From JACMOY01 sp038322575 (GTDB taxonomy: Bacteria; Actinomycetota; Actinomycetes; Actinomycetales; Angustibacteraceae), in assembly GCA_038322575.1 (NCBI GenBank), contig JBBQGB010000004.1:1-64000 (forward strand): a stretch of DNA of 64,000 bases, read 5' to 3'. A program made the translations under genes and the position numbers. The notes beneath the pieces are model-generated. The model was given only the letters and a program-made list of their open reading frames with translations. It did not search any database and was not told the origin of the DNA. Of this stretch, positions 15,704-23,944 are shown one piece after another. The first letter of the stretch is position 1. Each line of letters begins with the position of its first letter.

Positions 15704-16072
15704 TCAGCCCTGCAGCGAGAGGGTGTTGCCGTCGGGGTCGCGGAACCACGCGATCCGGGCACCGCTGGGCGACGTCCAGATGCCGCGGTCGTCCTGGTGC
15801 ATGCCGTCGTAGTGGTCGAACCTGACACCCAGGGCCACGAGACGGTCGACCTCGCCGTCGAGGTCGCCGACCGACCAGCCGAGGACCGTGTAGGGCGCCG
15901 CGGTGACCCGCTCGACCAGCGTGATGCGCAGGGCGCTCCTCACGGTCTCGTGGACGAGCGCGAACGGCCGCGCGTCCTCGAGCACGAGGCCGAGCACCTG
16001 ACCGTAGAACCGCTCAGCTTCGTCCAGGTCGCTCACCCCTACGAACGAGACCTGCTTGGCGTCGACGAGCAT
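15704..16072 (-). CDS. VOC (glyoxalase/bleomycin-resistance-like) family protein
   Basis: The 122-residue product from ATG 16072 starts MLVDAKQVSFVGVSDLDEAERFYGQVLGL, a typical VOC beta-alpha-beta-beta-beta opening. It ends GARIAWFRDPDGNTLSLQG, the metal-site strand of the second module. An ATG at 16105 is also in frame, but a TAGGCT hexamer (16114-16109) lies only three bases before it, so transcription would start within or after that ATG. The later start is therefore preferred. Substrate is unknown. It is upstream of the DGPF and sigma genes and may belong to the same stress module. Confidence 0.8.
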   Translation of the reverse strand: MLVDAKQVSFVGVSDLDEAERFYGQVLGLVLEDARPFALVHETVRSALRITLVERVTAAPYTVLGWSVGDLDGEVDRLVALGVRFDHYDGMHQDDRGIWTSPSGARIAWFRDPDGNTLSLQG

Positions 16073-16309
16073 GGCCTTCACCGTTTCGTGAGTGCGGGGT
16101 CTCATTCGAGCCTAATCCCGGCCGGCCCCCTCGGACCGGACGGTGATCGTCACGCACCGGACACCAGCAGGCGCAGGACGGCGAGGTCCGGGGCGGCCGC
16201 GTCGGCCGGTGAGCCAGCCAGCGATCGCGCGGGGCCTGAATCGCATGGAGCTGTACCCGCCCTCGGCTCGTTGAGCCCCGCAGCGGCGCAGTTCGTCGAG
16301 GATGCCGGT

Positions 16310-16903
16310 GTGACGTCGAACCCATGGCCCATGAACGTCGGTTCGGTCCTGCTGCGGCAGGCCCGCGACAGCGACATCGAGCAGCTCCTGGTGCTGCGCA
16401 ACGACCCGAGGGTCAACCGCTTCACGCTCCGCACTCACGTCGCGCCGGAGGTGCTCCGACGTGAGTGGCTCGCGACGGCCACGAGTGACACCGACTTCTC
16501 GTGCGTCGGCGAGGTCGACGCAGCCGTCGTCGCCATGGGGTTCCTGGACGTCGTGGACGGGATGGGTCAGCCGGGGTTGCCCGAGCGCACCCAGGGGGTC
16601 ATCGGGTACATCGTGCATCCGGACGTCGCCGGCCGTGGGGTGGCGACCGCTGTCGCCCGGGGCCTACTGACCGCGGCCTTCGACCACCTCGGCCTGCGGC
16701 GGGTCACCGCGAGCTGCAACGCCGACAACGCGGCGTCGGCACGGGTGCTGGAGAAGGCCGGGATGCGGCGCGAGCAGCACGGGGTCGAGGACTCGTGGCA
16801 CGCTGAGCTGGGCTGGGTGGACGGCTACCAGTACGCCGTCCTCGCTCGCGAGTGGCCGGCGCACCCTGTCGGATCCGGCGGTCCCCGATCGTCGGACGAG
16901 TGA
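16310..16903 (+). CDS. GNAT family N-acetyltransferase
   Basis: From the GTG at 16310 (GAGG 6 bases upstream) the protein is 197 residues; an ATG at 16331 is the alternative. The fold reads LLRQARDSDIEQLLVLRNDPRVNRFT, then GVIGYIVHPDVAGRGVATAVARG (acetyl-CoA loop, with V-GRGVAT matching the Q/RxxGxG/A pattern), LRRVTASCNADNAASARVLEKAGMR and the final SWHAELGWVDGYQYAVLAREW. This is the RimJ/RimL-like branch that acetylates protein N-termini or small amines. Substrate cannot be predicted. It is not obviously in an operon. Confidence 0.88.
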   Translation: MTSNPWPMNVGSVLLRQARDSDIEQLLVLRNDPRVNRFTLRTHVAPEVLRREWLATATSDTDFSCVGEVDAAVVAMGFLDVVDGMGQPGLPERTQGVIGYIVHPDVAGRGVATAVARGLLTAAFDHLGLRRVTASCNADNAASARVLEKAGMRREQHGVEDSWHAELGWVDGYQYAVLAREWPAHPVGSGGPRSSDE

Positions 16904-16939
16904 GCGCGGACCGCTCGGTCCGCCGCAGAAGGAGCCGTC

Positions 16940-17281
16940 GTGCCTCGTTACCTCATCTCCTTCAACCAGCGGTGGGTCGGTGACCACGATCAGGAGTGGT
17001 TCCGCGGACGCGGACCGCTCGCCAGGGCGGTCGTCGAGGAGATGAAGGCGGCCGGGGTCCACGTCTTCGCCGGGGGCCTGGAGGAGGACGGACCGGTCTA
17101 CTCCGTGGATGCGACCAGCGGCTCGCTGGTCGTCACCGACGGCCCGTACATCGAGACCGAGGAGTACCTGGGCGGGCTCACCATCGTGGACGTCGCCGAC
17201 GACGCGGCGGCCAAGGAGTGGGCCGGCAAGGTCGCGCAGGCCTGCGGATGGCCGCAGGAGGTGCGGCGCTTCGGGGGGTAG
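16940..17281 (+). CDS. YCII-related (DGPF) protein
   Basis: GTG start with AGAAGGAG upstream; 113 residues. It begins MPRYLISFNQRWVG and contains SLVVTDGPYIETEEYLGGLTIVDV, the DGPF/Y marker of the YCII fold. It is the second such protein within 2 kb, close to but on the opposite strand from the ECF42 module, and may be another member of that regulon. No catalytic function is established for the family. Confidence 0.85.
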   Translation: MPRYLISFNQRWVGDHDQEWFRGRGPLARAVVEEMKAAGVHVFAGGLEEDGPVYSVDATSGSLVVTDGPYIETEEYLGGLTIVDVADDAAAKEWAGKVAQACGWPQEVRRFGG

Positions 17282-17370
17282 CCGCGATGCCCATTCGCCC
17301 CCCACCGCCGGCGGGGCTGTGCCACCCTGGCGCTCTGAGCAGCACGGCTGGGCCCGAGGGGGTCGATGCG

Positions 17371-18147
17371 ATGAGAGCGCGGACGTCGGCACTGACCGCA
17401 GGAGTCGCCGCCCTGCTCGCCCTCGCCGCGTGCACCTCGGGCGGGGCCGGCGCCGCCACGGGCTTCGGCACCGCCGGGCCGGCCGCGTCGACCTGCCTGT
17501 TGATGCGGTCGGTGCGCGACCTGACGGTCGCCAGCCCGGTCGGCTGCGAGGCCGCCCACCAGGGCCAGGTGTACGCCGTCCTGGACCTGCCGCCGTCCAT
17601 CACCGACCCATCGGTACCGCAGCAGGTCACCGCCGCCAAGGCGTCCCTGGCCTGCCCGGACGTGCGGGTGTGGACGGGGTACGCCGGCAAGATCCCGCTC
17701 GGGGTCTATCGCACCTGGCGGTTCCCGACCCGCCAGCAGATCTCGGCCGGGGCGCACTGGGTGACGTGCGTCGCGATCCTCGCGCCAGGCGCCGACCACC
17801 GCACCCTCGCGAGCCGGGTGGGCTCGCTCAAAGGCACGCTCACCGGCGTCACCAACCCGCTGCCCTCGCTCGGGCAGTGCGCGCCGACGCACACGAACTC
17901 GACCTTCGTCCCGGTGGCCTGCGTCACGGGGTCGACGCAGTGGGTCTGGCTCGGGGCCCACCGCAAGCCCGCAGGCGCCTACCCCGGTCGCGCGGGCGCC
18001 AAGAAGGTCGCCGACCAGGGCTGCGCGACGCTTCCCGCGCAGGCGGGCCGGCAGGGCGCGTTCGTCTACTACCCCACCAACCCGGCGACCTGGAGGCGCA
18101 CCAAGGCCGACTGGTCGTGCTGGATGAAGCTGCCCGCCGCCTCCTGA
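17371..18147 (+). CDS. Lipoprotein with Septum_form-like domain
   Basis: The 258-residue protein starts MRARTSALTAGVAALLALAACTSGG, a lipoprotein signal with lipobox LAAC (Cys at about 21). The mature part has several spaced cysteines (STCLLMRS, GCEAAHQG, LACPDV, WVTCVAIL, GQCAPTHT, VACVTGS, GCATLP, WSCWMK). They form a disulfide-rich pattern like the actinobacterial Septum_form family, in which HxxQVY and GxCxP motifs recur. Function is unknown beyond a cell-envelope location. No SD is obvious; the ATG is chosen because it opens the signal peptide. Confidence 0.72.
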   Translation: MRARTSALTAGVAALLALAACTSGGAGAATGFGTAGPAASTCLLMRSVRDLTVASPVGCEAAHQGQVYAVLDLPPSITDPSVPQQVTAAKASLACPDVRVWTGYAGKIPLGVYRTWRFPTRQQISAGAHWVTCVAILAPGADHRTLASRVGSLKGTLTGVTNPLPSLGQCAPTHTNSTFVPVACVTGSTQWVWLGAHRKPAGAYPGRAGAKKVADQGCATLPAQAGRQGAFVYYPTNPATWRRTKADWSCWMKLPAAS

Positions 18148-18160
18148 GGGACGGTCGGGC

Positions 18161-18304
18161 TCAGTCGGTCTCCGGACGGGTCATGGGGTCGGAAGGCGCC
18201 AGCGGCATCGGACCGGTCTCGGGCAGGTCGGGTGGAAGGGCGTTCGGCGGCTCTGGGCGGTTGACGCCGCCGTCCGGGTCAGGTTCCTGCGGTGTGATCG
18301 TCAT
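18161..18304 (-). CDS. Short proline-rich protein
   Basis: A 47-residue ORF (MTITPQEPDPDGGVNRPEPP at the start, ending PMTRPETD) following the P450 gene by 41 bp on the same strand. Purine-rich GGGGTG precedes the ATG. It is acidic, Pro-rich and probably disordered. It could be a genuine tail gene of the P450 operon or chance; there is no recognisable family. Confidence 0.4.
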   Translation of the reverse strand: MTITPQEPDPDGGVNRPEPPNALPPDLPETGPMPLAPSDPMTRPETD

Positions 18305-18345
18305 CACCCCACCATCCCCCTGTGACGCCGCACCTGCACGCTGGA

Positions 18346-19740
18346 TCAGCGCCGGTGCAGCGCCAGGGGCAGGCCGCCGCGGGGACGCACCGTCACCGAG
18401 GCGTCGATGCCCGGACGTCGGGGCCGACCGTCCGCGTCCAGCGCCAGCTCGACGCGGTGCCCCCGCAGCAGAGCAGCGAGGGTCAGCACGGTCTCGACGG
18501 TCGCGAAGTCGCGACCGATGCACAGCCGCGGCCCCACGCCGAACGGCAGGTACGCACCGCGCGGGGTGGCCGAGCGGTCGGCGTCGAAGCGGGTGGGGTC
18601 GAAGCCCAGCGGCTGGGGCCAGTCCGCCGGACGTCGGTGCAGCAGCCATGGGCTGACGATGACCAGGGTGCCGGCGGGCACCGCGACACCGCAGATCTCG
18701 TCCGCGCTCTCGGCCCGACGGGTCAGCACCCAGGCGGGCGGGAACAGGCGCAGCGACTCGTCGACGATCGACCGGGTGACGCGCAAGCCCGCGAGGTCGG
18801 CCCAGCCCGGCGCCCGACGTCCGGGCAGCACGGCGTCCAGCTCGTCGTGCAGGCGCTGCTGGACCTGCGGGTGGTCGGCGAGCAGCAGCAGGGTCCACGA
18901 CAGCGCCGACGCGACGGTCTCGTGGCCCGCGATGACCAGCGTCACCAGCTCGTCGCGCACCTCGGCGTCGGTGAGGCCGCGCTCCCCCTCGGCGTCGGTC
19001 GAGCGCAGCAGCAGCCCGAGCAGGTCGTCGCCGCCGGCCAGTCCGCGGGCGCGGCGTCCGCGGACGACGTCGCCGCAGGTGCGGTCGAGGGTGGCGACGG
19101 CCCGCGCCAGTCGACGGTTCGCGGCCGTCGGGAGCCACGACGGTTGGGGGGTGCGGGCCCGCTGCACCACGACAGCCAGTGCCGTGTGCACGGCAGCGAC
19201 GACGCGCTCGCCGTCCGCGGCCAGGTCGGCGTCGAACAGCGTGCGGCCCACGACCTCGAGGGTCGCCTGCAGGCACGCGGCGTCGACGTCGACGACCGCA
19301 CCGTCCGGCAGGTCCGCCCACCCCGCGGTGACCCGCTCGGCCGCGGCGACGGCCTGCTCGGCGACGACGTCCAGGGTGCCGTGGTGGAAGGCCGGCTGCG
19401 CGATCCGGCGACGACGGCGCCAGGCGTCGCCGTCCGCGGTGAGCAGGCCCCCGCCGGTGACCAGGGACAGGGCGCCGTACTGGATCGTGGCCTTGGAGTA
19501 GGCGCGGGCGTTCTCGACCAGCACCCGGCGGGCGCCGGCCGGGTCGTTGACGAGCAGCACCGGGGTGCGCGGAAGCGGGAAGGCCACCAGGTCGCCGAAC
19601 CGGGCGACGACGCCCTCGAGGTAGCCGAGCGGGTCGCGCCGGATCGCCAGCAGGTCGCGCACCATCTCGCGCGGCACGGGCCCGTCGGTGTCCAGCACGG
19701 TGTAGCGGGCGTTGCGGCGCGGCGTCGGGGCGCCGCTCAC
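18346..19740 (-). CDS. Cytochrome P450
   Basis: The 464-residue soluble P450 starts at a GTG (VSGAPTPRRN) that overlaps the DUF427 stop (GTGA). Diagnostic parts are the I-helix VIAGHETVASALSW, the ExxR helix DESLRLFPPAW, the PERF-like region FDPTRFDAD and the haem loop PFGVGPRLCIGRDFA with the axial Cys. The long K-helix region and overall length resemble CYP102-haem-domain/CYP110-like monooxygenases that act on fatty-acyl or other hydrophobic substrates, but this is inference. No ferredoxin partner is in the operon. Confidence 0.94.
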   Translation of the reverse strand: MSGAPTPRRNARYTVLDTDGPVPREMVRDLLAIRRDPLGYLEGVVARFGDLVAFPLPRTPVLLVNDPAGARRVLVENARAYSKATIQYGALSLVTGGGLLTADGDAWRRRRRIAQPAFHHGTLDVVAEQAVAAAERVTAGWADLPDGAVVDVDAACLQATLEVVGRTLFDADLAADGERVVAAVHTALAVVVQRARTPQPSWLPTAANRRLARAVATLDRTCGDVVRGRRARGLAGGDDLLGLLLRSTDAEGERGLTDAEVRDELVTLVIAGHETVASALSWTLLLLADHPQVQQRLHDELDAVLPGRRAPGWADLAGLRVTRSIVDESLRLFPPAWVLTRRAESADEICGVAVPAGTLVIVSPWLLHRRPADWPQPLGFDPTRFDADRSATPRGAYLPFGVGPRLCIGRDFATVETVLTLAALLRGHRVELALDADGRPRRPGIDASVTVRPRGGLPLALHRR

Positions 19741-20246
19741 CACCCGAGCGACCCGGGCGCGCCCTTGAACGGGCCGACGACCGCGTCGGTGACCCACCCG
19801 CCGTAGAACCCGCCCTCCTGCGCCCGGACCACCTCGCCGTCCACGGTGCAGCGGTCCATCTGGCCGGGGTAGAGGGCGACGTGGTCGAGCAGGTCGACGA
19901 AGCCCGGCGTCGGGCTCGGATAGGTCCACGCGGCGCCGGCTGCGACCTGGTCGCCGCCGACGACGTCGAGGTAGGCCGCCTGGCCCTTCCACTCGCACCA
20001 CGAGCCGCCGGGGGCCGGGCGAAAGGCCCCCGCGAGGGCGTCGGCGAGCGGCAGGTAGTACGTCGGCGGGTGGCTGGTCTCCAGCACGCGCAGCGCCCGG
20101 CGCGTGTCGACGACGGTGACCCCACCCAGGACGACGAGCACGTGGGCGGTGCTGGGCTCGAGGCGGTGCGGGCGCGGGTAGTCCCACACCGACTCCTGGC
20201 CGGGGCCGGGCGCGACCGGGACGACGCCCCGGGGGGTGCGGGGCAC
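19737..20246 (-). CDS. DUF427 domain protein
   Basis: The 169-residue protein starts at a GTG (VPRTPRGVVPV) 2 bp after the DUF3618 stop. DUF427 signatures include TAHVLVVLGGVTVVDTRRALRVLETSHPPTYYLP and CEWKGQAAYLDVVGG followed by WTYPSPTPGF. The pattern forms a compact beta fold of unknown activity. Residues RVLE.SHPPTYY are the family hallmark. It is sandwiched between a DUF3618 protein and a P450, with overlapping codons on the P450 side, so all three are probably expressed together. Confidence 0.88.
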   Translation of the reverse strand: MPRTPRGVVPVAPGPGQESVWDYPRPHRLEPSTAHVLVVLGGVTVVDTRRALRVLETSHPPTYYLPLADALAGAFRPAPGGSWCEWKGQAAYLDVVGGDQVAAGAAWTYPSPTPGFVDLLDHVALYPGQMDRCTVDGEVVRAQEGGFYGGWVTDAVVGPFKGAPGSLGW

Positions 20247-20248
20247 CC

Positions 20249-20506
20249 TCAGCCGCGCCTGCGGCGCCAGATGGCCAGCACGAGCAGCGCGACGACGGCC
20301 GCACCCGCCGCAGCGAGCCGCTCGACCCGCGGCTGACCGTCCGGGGTCGTGCTGGCGCTGATCAGGCGCGCCTTGGCCTGCGCGGTGCCGCGGCGCGCGA
20401 TCTCCTGCGGGCGCAGGCGCACGGAGAGCTCGTCGACGGTGCCCGCCAGCCGTGCCCGGGTGGCCTCGATCTGGGCCTCGATGGCGGCCGGGTCGCTGTC
20501 GCTCAC
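20249..20506 (-). CDS. DUF3618 membrane-anchored protein
   Basis: The 85-residue protein starts MSDSDPAAIEAQIEATRARLAGTVDELSVRL, the DUF3618 helix found at the N-terminus of many small actinobacterial membrane proteins. A basic linker and one TM helix (LAAAGAAVVALLVLAIW) end in RRRRG. It is the first gene of the operon with DUF427 and P450. The role is not known. It is divergent from the zinc-transport operon, so 20507-20597 holds both promoters. Confidence 0.85.
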   Translation of the reverse strand: MSDSDPAAIEAQIEATRARLAGTVDELSVRLRPQEIARRGTAQAKARLISASTTPDGQPRVERLAAAGAAVVALLVLAIWRRRRG

Positions 20507-20554
20507 GTCGTCTCCTCCTGCTCGGGTCCCCGCCGCCGGATCGCGTCAGGGCGA

Positions 20555-20591
20555 CCTTATTGCGACGTCGTCTCAACAAGGCGTCTACTAT
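20555..20591 (+). promoter_or_regulatory. Candidate metal-responsive operator and -10 of the znuA-like gene
   Basis: CCTTATTG (20555-20562) and CAACAAGG (20574-20581) form an imperfect inverted repeat (7 of 8) around the palindrome CGACGTCG. A TACTAT hexamer at 20586-20591 ends 6 bases before the GTG start of the importer gene. A dimeric repressor on the repeat would block the promoter. The repeat is not the usual Zur or DtxR consensus, so the regulator is unidentified. Confidence 0.45.
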
Positions 20592-20597
20592 GGGCGG

Positions 20598-21623
20598 GTG
20601 CCCACATCATCGCTCCGAACCCGATCCTGCCGCACCGCAGGCCTGACCGCAGCGGCGTCCGCCGTGGTGCTGGCCCTGGCCGCCTGCGGCAGCTCGGCCG
20701 GCGCGGCGGGCGAGGGCGGTCGCAAGACCGTCGTCACCACCGTCTCGCCCATCACCAGCATCGTCAGCACCATCGCCGGCGACCGCGTCGACGTCGTCGG
20801 GATCGTCCCCGAGGGCACCAACAGCCACACCTTCGAGCCCCCGCCGAGCGCGGCCAAGGTGCTGTCGACGGCGGACCTGGTGTTCATCAACGGTCTCAAG
20901 CTCGAGGACCCCACCGCCGAGCTCGCCACCGCCAACGCGAAGGACGGCAGCCGGATCGTCGAGCTGGGCACGCTGAGCATCCCGCAGGACCAGTGGATCT
21001 ACGACTTCTCCTTCCCCAAGTCCGAGGGCAAGCCCAACCCCCACCTGTGGACCGACCCGCTGTTCGCGATCAAGTACGCCGCCGAGGCGCGCGACGCCCT
21101 CACCCAGCTCGACCCGGCCGGCGCCTCGACCTTCGCGGCGAGCTACACCGCCTTCGAGAAGAAGGCCACGGCCCTGTCGGACGCCCTCAAGGCCGACCAG
21201 GCGACGATCCCGGGCAACAAGGTGCTGCTCACGTATCACGACGCGTACGCGTACTTCGCCCGCGACTACGGTTGGACCGTGCTCGGGGCGGTGCAGCCCA
21301 AGGACTTCGAGGACCCCACGCCCAAGGAGGTGGCCGCCTTGATCCAGCAGGTGCGCGCCGAGAAGGTGCCGACGATCTTCGGCTCCGAGGTGTTCCCCTC
21401 CAAGATCCTCGAGCAGATCGGCCGCGAGAGCGGCGCCCGCTACGAGGACACGCTGCGCGACGACGACCTGCCCGGCAAGCCCGGCGAGGCCGGCCACTCC
21501 TGGCTCGGGCTGATGCGCTACGACTACACGACCATGGTCAAGGGCCTCGGCGGCACCACGGCCGCCCTGGACGCGCTCGACATCTCGGCCGCAGCCCCCG
21601 ACCGGGCGGAGTACCCGCAGTGA
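20598..21623 (+). CDS. Zinc/manganese ABC transporter substrate-binding lipoprotein (ZnuA/TroA family)
   Basis: The 341-residue protein starts at GTG 20598 (VPTSSLRTRS) with a lipoprotein signal ending LALAACGSS. The A-1 family metal ligands are evident: His in GTNSHTFEPPPS, His in NPHLWTD, His in LLTYHDAYAYFARDYG and a Glu/Asp-bearing loop in PTIFGSEVFPS. The protein binds Zn2+ or Mn2+ outside the membrane and delivers it to the permease. No long His-rich loop typical of zinc-specific ZnuA is seen, so the metal is uncertain. It is the first gene of a four-gene run with overlapping codons and a candidate operator. Confidence 0.9.
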   Translation: MPTSSLRTRSCRTAGLTAAASAVVLALAACGSSAGAAGEGGRKTVVTTVSPITSIVSTIAGDRVDVVGIVPEGTNSHTFEPPPSAAKVLSTADLVFINGLKLEDPTAELATANAKDGSRIVELGTLSIPQDQWIYDFSFPKSEGKPNPHLWTDPLFAIKYAAEARDALTQLDPAGASTFAASYTAFEKKATALSDALKADQATIPGNKVLLTYHDAYAYFARDYGWTVLGAVQPKDFEDPTPKEVAALIQQVRAEKVPTIFGSEVFPSKILEQIGRESGARYEDTLRDDDLPGKPGEAGHSWLGLMRYDYTTMVKGLGGTTAALDALDISAAAPDRAEYPQ

Positions 21624-22387
21624 GCCCCTTGGTGCGCCTTGATTCCGTCGCTGCCGCGTACGACGACACCCTGGTGCTGCACGACGTCAGCCACAGCATC
21701 GAGCCCGGTGACTTCACCGGCATCGTCGGGCCGTCCGGCTCGGGCAAGACCACGATGCTGCGGGTGCTGCTCGGCAGCATGACCCCCGTCTCTGGCTCGG
21801 TCGTGCGCGCGCCGGGCCTGCGGGTCGGTTACGTGCCCCAGCTCGAGACCGTGTCATGGGGGTTCCCGGTCACCGTCGCCGAGTGCGTGCTGATGGCCCG
21901 CAAGCCCGCCCACGTCTGGCCCTGGTCGACCCCGGCCGAGCGCGCGGACGTCGGCGCCGTCCTCGAGCGGCTCGGCATCGACGACCTCGCCCGCCGCCAC
22001 ATCCGCGAGCTGTCGGGTGGCCAGCAGCAGCGGATGTTCCTGGCCCGGGCCCTGGTGCGCCGTCCCCAGCTGCTGCTGCTGGACGAGCCGACGTCCGGTG
22101 TCGACGTGCAGACCCGGCACGAGGTGCTGCACCTGCTCGAGGACCTCAGCCGCGACGGCATCGCCGTGCTCCTGACGACCCACGACCTGAACGGCATGGC
22201 CGCGCACCTGCCCCAGCTGGTGGCCCTGGCCGGGCACGTGGTGGCCAGCGGTCCGCCGTCCGAGGTGATCGTCCCCGGCGTCCTCGAGCAGGTGTTCGGG
22301 GCCCGCATGGAGGTGCTGCAGCACCTCGGCATCCCGGTCGTCGTCGACGGCTACGACCACGCGCTGCGATCGGGGGTGGCCTCGTGA
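21620..22387 (+). CDS. Metal ABC transporter ATP-binding protein
   Basis: The 255-residue ATPase begins at the GTG overlapping the upstream stop (VSPLVRLDSVAAAYDDTLVL). It has Walker A GPSGSGKTTML, signature LSGGQQQRMFLARAL, Walker B LLLLDEPTSGVD and switch His in LLTTHDLNGM. The subfamily and gene order (binding protein, ATPase, ABC-3 permease) indicate zinc/manganese import. The Q-loop is in YVPQLETVSWGFP. Both ends overlap neighbouring genes by 4 bases. Confidence 0.93.
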   Translation: MSPLVRLDSVAAAYDDTLVLHDVSHSIEPGDFTGIVGPSGSGKTTMLRVLLGSMTPVSGSVVRAPGLRVGYVPQLETVSWGFPVTVAECVLMARKPAHVWPWSTPAERADVGAVLERLGIDDLARRHIRELSGGQQQRMFLARALVRRPQLLLLDEPTSGVDVQTRHEVLHLLEDLSRDGIAVLLTTHDLNGMAAHLPQLVALAGHVVASGPPSEVIVPGVLEQVFGARMEVLQHLGIPVVVDGYDHALRSGVAS

Positions 22388-23271
22388 GCGGGCTGCTGGA
22401 GATGTTCTCGTACGACTTCTTCGTCAAGGGCCTCGCGGCGGCGGTCCTCGCCGGTGCGCTGTGCGGCCTGCTGTCGACGTTCATCACCCTGCGCGGCATG
22501 AGCTACATCGGGCACGGGCTCTCGCACTCGATCTTCGGCGGGTTCGCCGCGAGCGCCGTCGTGGGCATCAACGTCGTTCTGGGCGCCGGGATCTGGGGCC
22601 TCGGAACGGCTTTCGCGATCAACTGGGTCGCCCGCAAGCGCTCGATCGGCGCGGACGCCGCGATCGGCGTCGTCACCACGGCGTCCTTCGCCCTCGGCGT
22701 GGCGCTGCTGAAGAAGTTCGGCCAGCAAGGTGGCCTGTCGTTCGACCAGGCGCTGTTCGGCTCGATCCTGGGCGTCCGCGCGTCCGACCTGATCCTGCTC
22801 GGCGTCGCGCTGCTCGCGACGCTGCTGCTGGTCGTCCTGCGCTACCGCCAGCTGCTGTTCCTCACGTTCGACCCTGACGTGGCGGCCGTGTCGGGCGTGA
22901 ACACCCGGCGGCTGGACGCGCTGGTCATGGCCGTCCTGTCGCTGTCGATCCTCGCCTCGCTCACCGTGATCGGCGTCACCCTGGTGGCCGCGATCCTCGT
23001 CGTCCCCTCGGTGATCGCCCGGCTGCTCACCAACTCGTTCTCCAAGATGCTCGTCATCGCGACCGGCGTCGGCGCGTTCAGCGGTTTCGTCGGCATGGTC
23101 GCCAGCTACCAGCTCGACGTCCCATCGGGGACGACGATCGTCCTCACCTCCGCGGCGCTGTTCGTCATCGTCCTGGCCCTCACCGGCCCGCGCCGCCTGC
23201 GCCGGACGGCAGGCATGGACGACCACACCGACGCCGCGGCGGTCGCGCCGGCCGTCGGCTCGCGGGCGTGA
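22384..23271 (+). CDS. Metal ABC transporter permease (ABC-3 family)
   Basis: The 295-residue protein (VSGLLEMFSYDFF) has about eight TM helices. The ABC-3 features RGMSYIGHGLSHSIFGGFA and DPDVAAVSGVNTRRLDALVM (the cytoplasmic coupling loop) are typical of ZnuB/MntB-type permeases. It forms the membrane channel for the ATPase and lipoprotein encoded just upstream. A 30-residue hydrophilic C-tail rich in Ala and Asp (AGMDDHTDAAAVAPAVG) follows the last helix. The stop overlaps the peroxiredoxin GTG. Confidence 0.93.
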   Translation: MSGLLEMFSYDFFVKGLAAAVLAGALCGLLSTFITLRGMSYIGHGLSHSIFGGFAASAVVGINVVLGAGIWGLGTAFAINWVARKRSIGADAAIGVVTTASFALGVALLKKFGQQGGLSFDQALFGSILGVRASDLILLGVALLATLLLVVLRYRQLLFLTFDPDVAAVSGVNTRRLDALVMAVLSLSILASLTVIGVTLVAAILVVPSVIARLLTNSFSKMLVIATGVGAFSGFVGMVASYQLDVPSGTTIVLTSAALFVIVLALTGPRRLRRTAGMDDHTDAAAVAPAVGSRA

Positions 23272-23741
23272 CCCGCCTGGTCGTCGGTGAGGAGGCACCG
23301 GACTTCACCCTCACTGACAGTCGCGGCGGTTCTGTCCGCCTGCGCGACCTGCGCGGCCGGAGCGTGGTCGTGTTCTTCTACCCGGCTGCCATGACGCCGG
23401 GCTGCACAACCGAGGCATGCGACTTCCGCGACCGCCTCGAACCGTTGCGGCAGGCCGGTTTCGAGGTGGTGGGCATCAGCCCTGACGCACCGTCGAAGCT
23501 GGAGCAGTTCACCGAGCAGCAGGCGCTGACCTACCCCCTGCTCAGCGACCCCGACCGTGCGGTGATGACCGCGTGGGGCGCGTTCGGCGAGAAGAAGCTG
23601 TACGGCAAGACCGTCACCGGCGTGATCCGCTCGACGGTCGTGCTGGACGCCGAGGGCACCGTCACCTGGGTGCGTCACAACGTCAAGGCCACCGGGCACG
23701 TCGCGATGCTGACCCGTGAGCTGGGCCTGCCGGCGGCCTGA
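23268..23741 (+). CDS. bcp: Thioredoxin-dependent peroxiredoxin (BCP/PrxQ type)
   Basis: The 157-residue protein has the AhpC/TSA fold. The peroxidatic Cys is in FFYPAAMTPGCTTEACDFRD, and the resolving Cys five residues later (CTTEAC) marks the atypical 2-Cys PrxQ class. It reduces peroxides using thioredoxin. Its GTG overlaps the metal permease stop, linking peroxide defence to metal import; in manganese or zinc regulons this pairing makes sense, though it may simply be read-through. Confidence 0.93.
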   Translation: MTRLVVGEEAPDFTLTDSRGGSVRLRDLRGRSVVVFFYPAAMTPGCTTEACDFRDRLEPLRQAGFEVVGISPDAPSKLEQFTEQQALTYPLLSDPDRAVMTAWGAFGEKKLYGKTVTGVIRSTVVLDAEGTVTWVRHNVKATGHVAMLTRELGLPAA

Positions 23742-23748
23742 CGGTGCG

Positions 23749-23754
23749 TAGGCT
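23749..23754 (+). promoter_or_regulatory. Candidate -10 element for tRNA-Leu
   Basis: TAGGCT ends 10 bases before the first tRNA nucleotide, just after the peroxiredoxin stop. Confidence 0.5.
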
Positions 23755-23764
23755 CCCCTCTGGA

Positions 23765-23846
23765 GCGGGAGTGGTGTAACTGGCAGCCACGCAGGATTTA
23801 GGTTCCTGTGCCTTCGGGCGTGAGGGTTCGAGTCCCTTCTCCCGCA
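23765..23846 (+). tRNA. tRNA-Leu (TAG anticodon)
   Basis: Acceptor GCGGGAG pairs with CTCCCGC, discriminator A at 23846. Anticodon stem CAGGA/TCCTG holds loop TTTAGGT with anticodon TAG at 23799-23801. The long variable arm (TGCCTTCGGGCG) is as expected for a class II tRNA. CCA is not encoded. Confidence 0.95.
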
Positions 23847-23944
23847 CGCCGGCAGACCGGGCCGCACCGCGCCTGCGGTAGCGCCCCGGCGCCGATGGCA
23901 CCACTCTTGGGGCCGACCGAACACCCCCTCAGCAAGGAGCAGCC

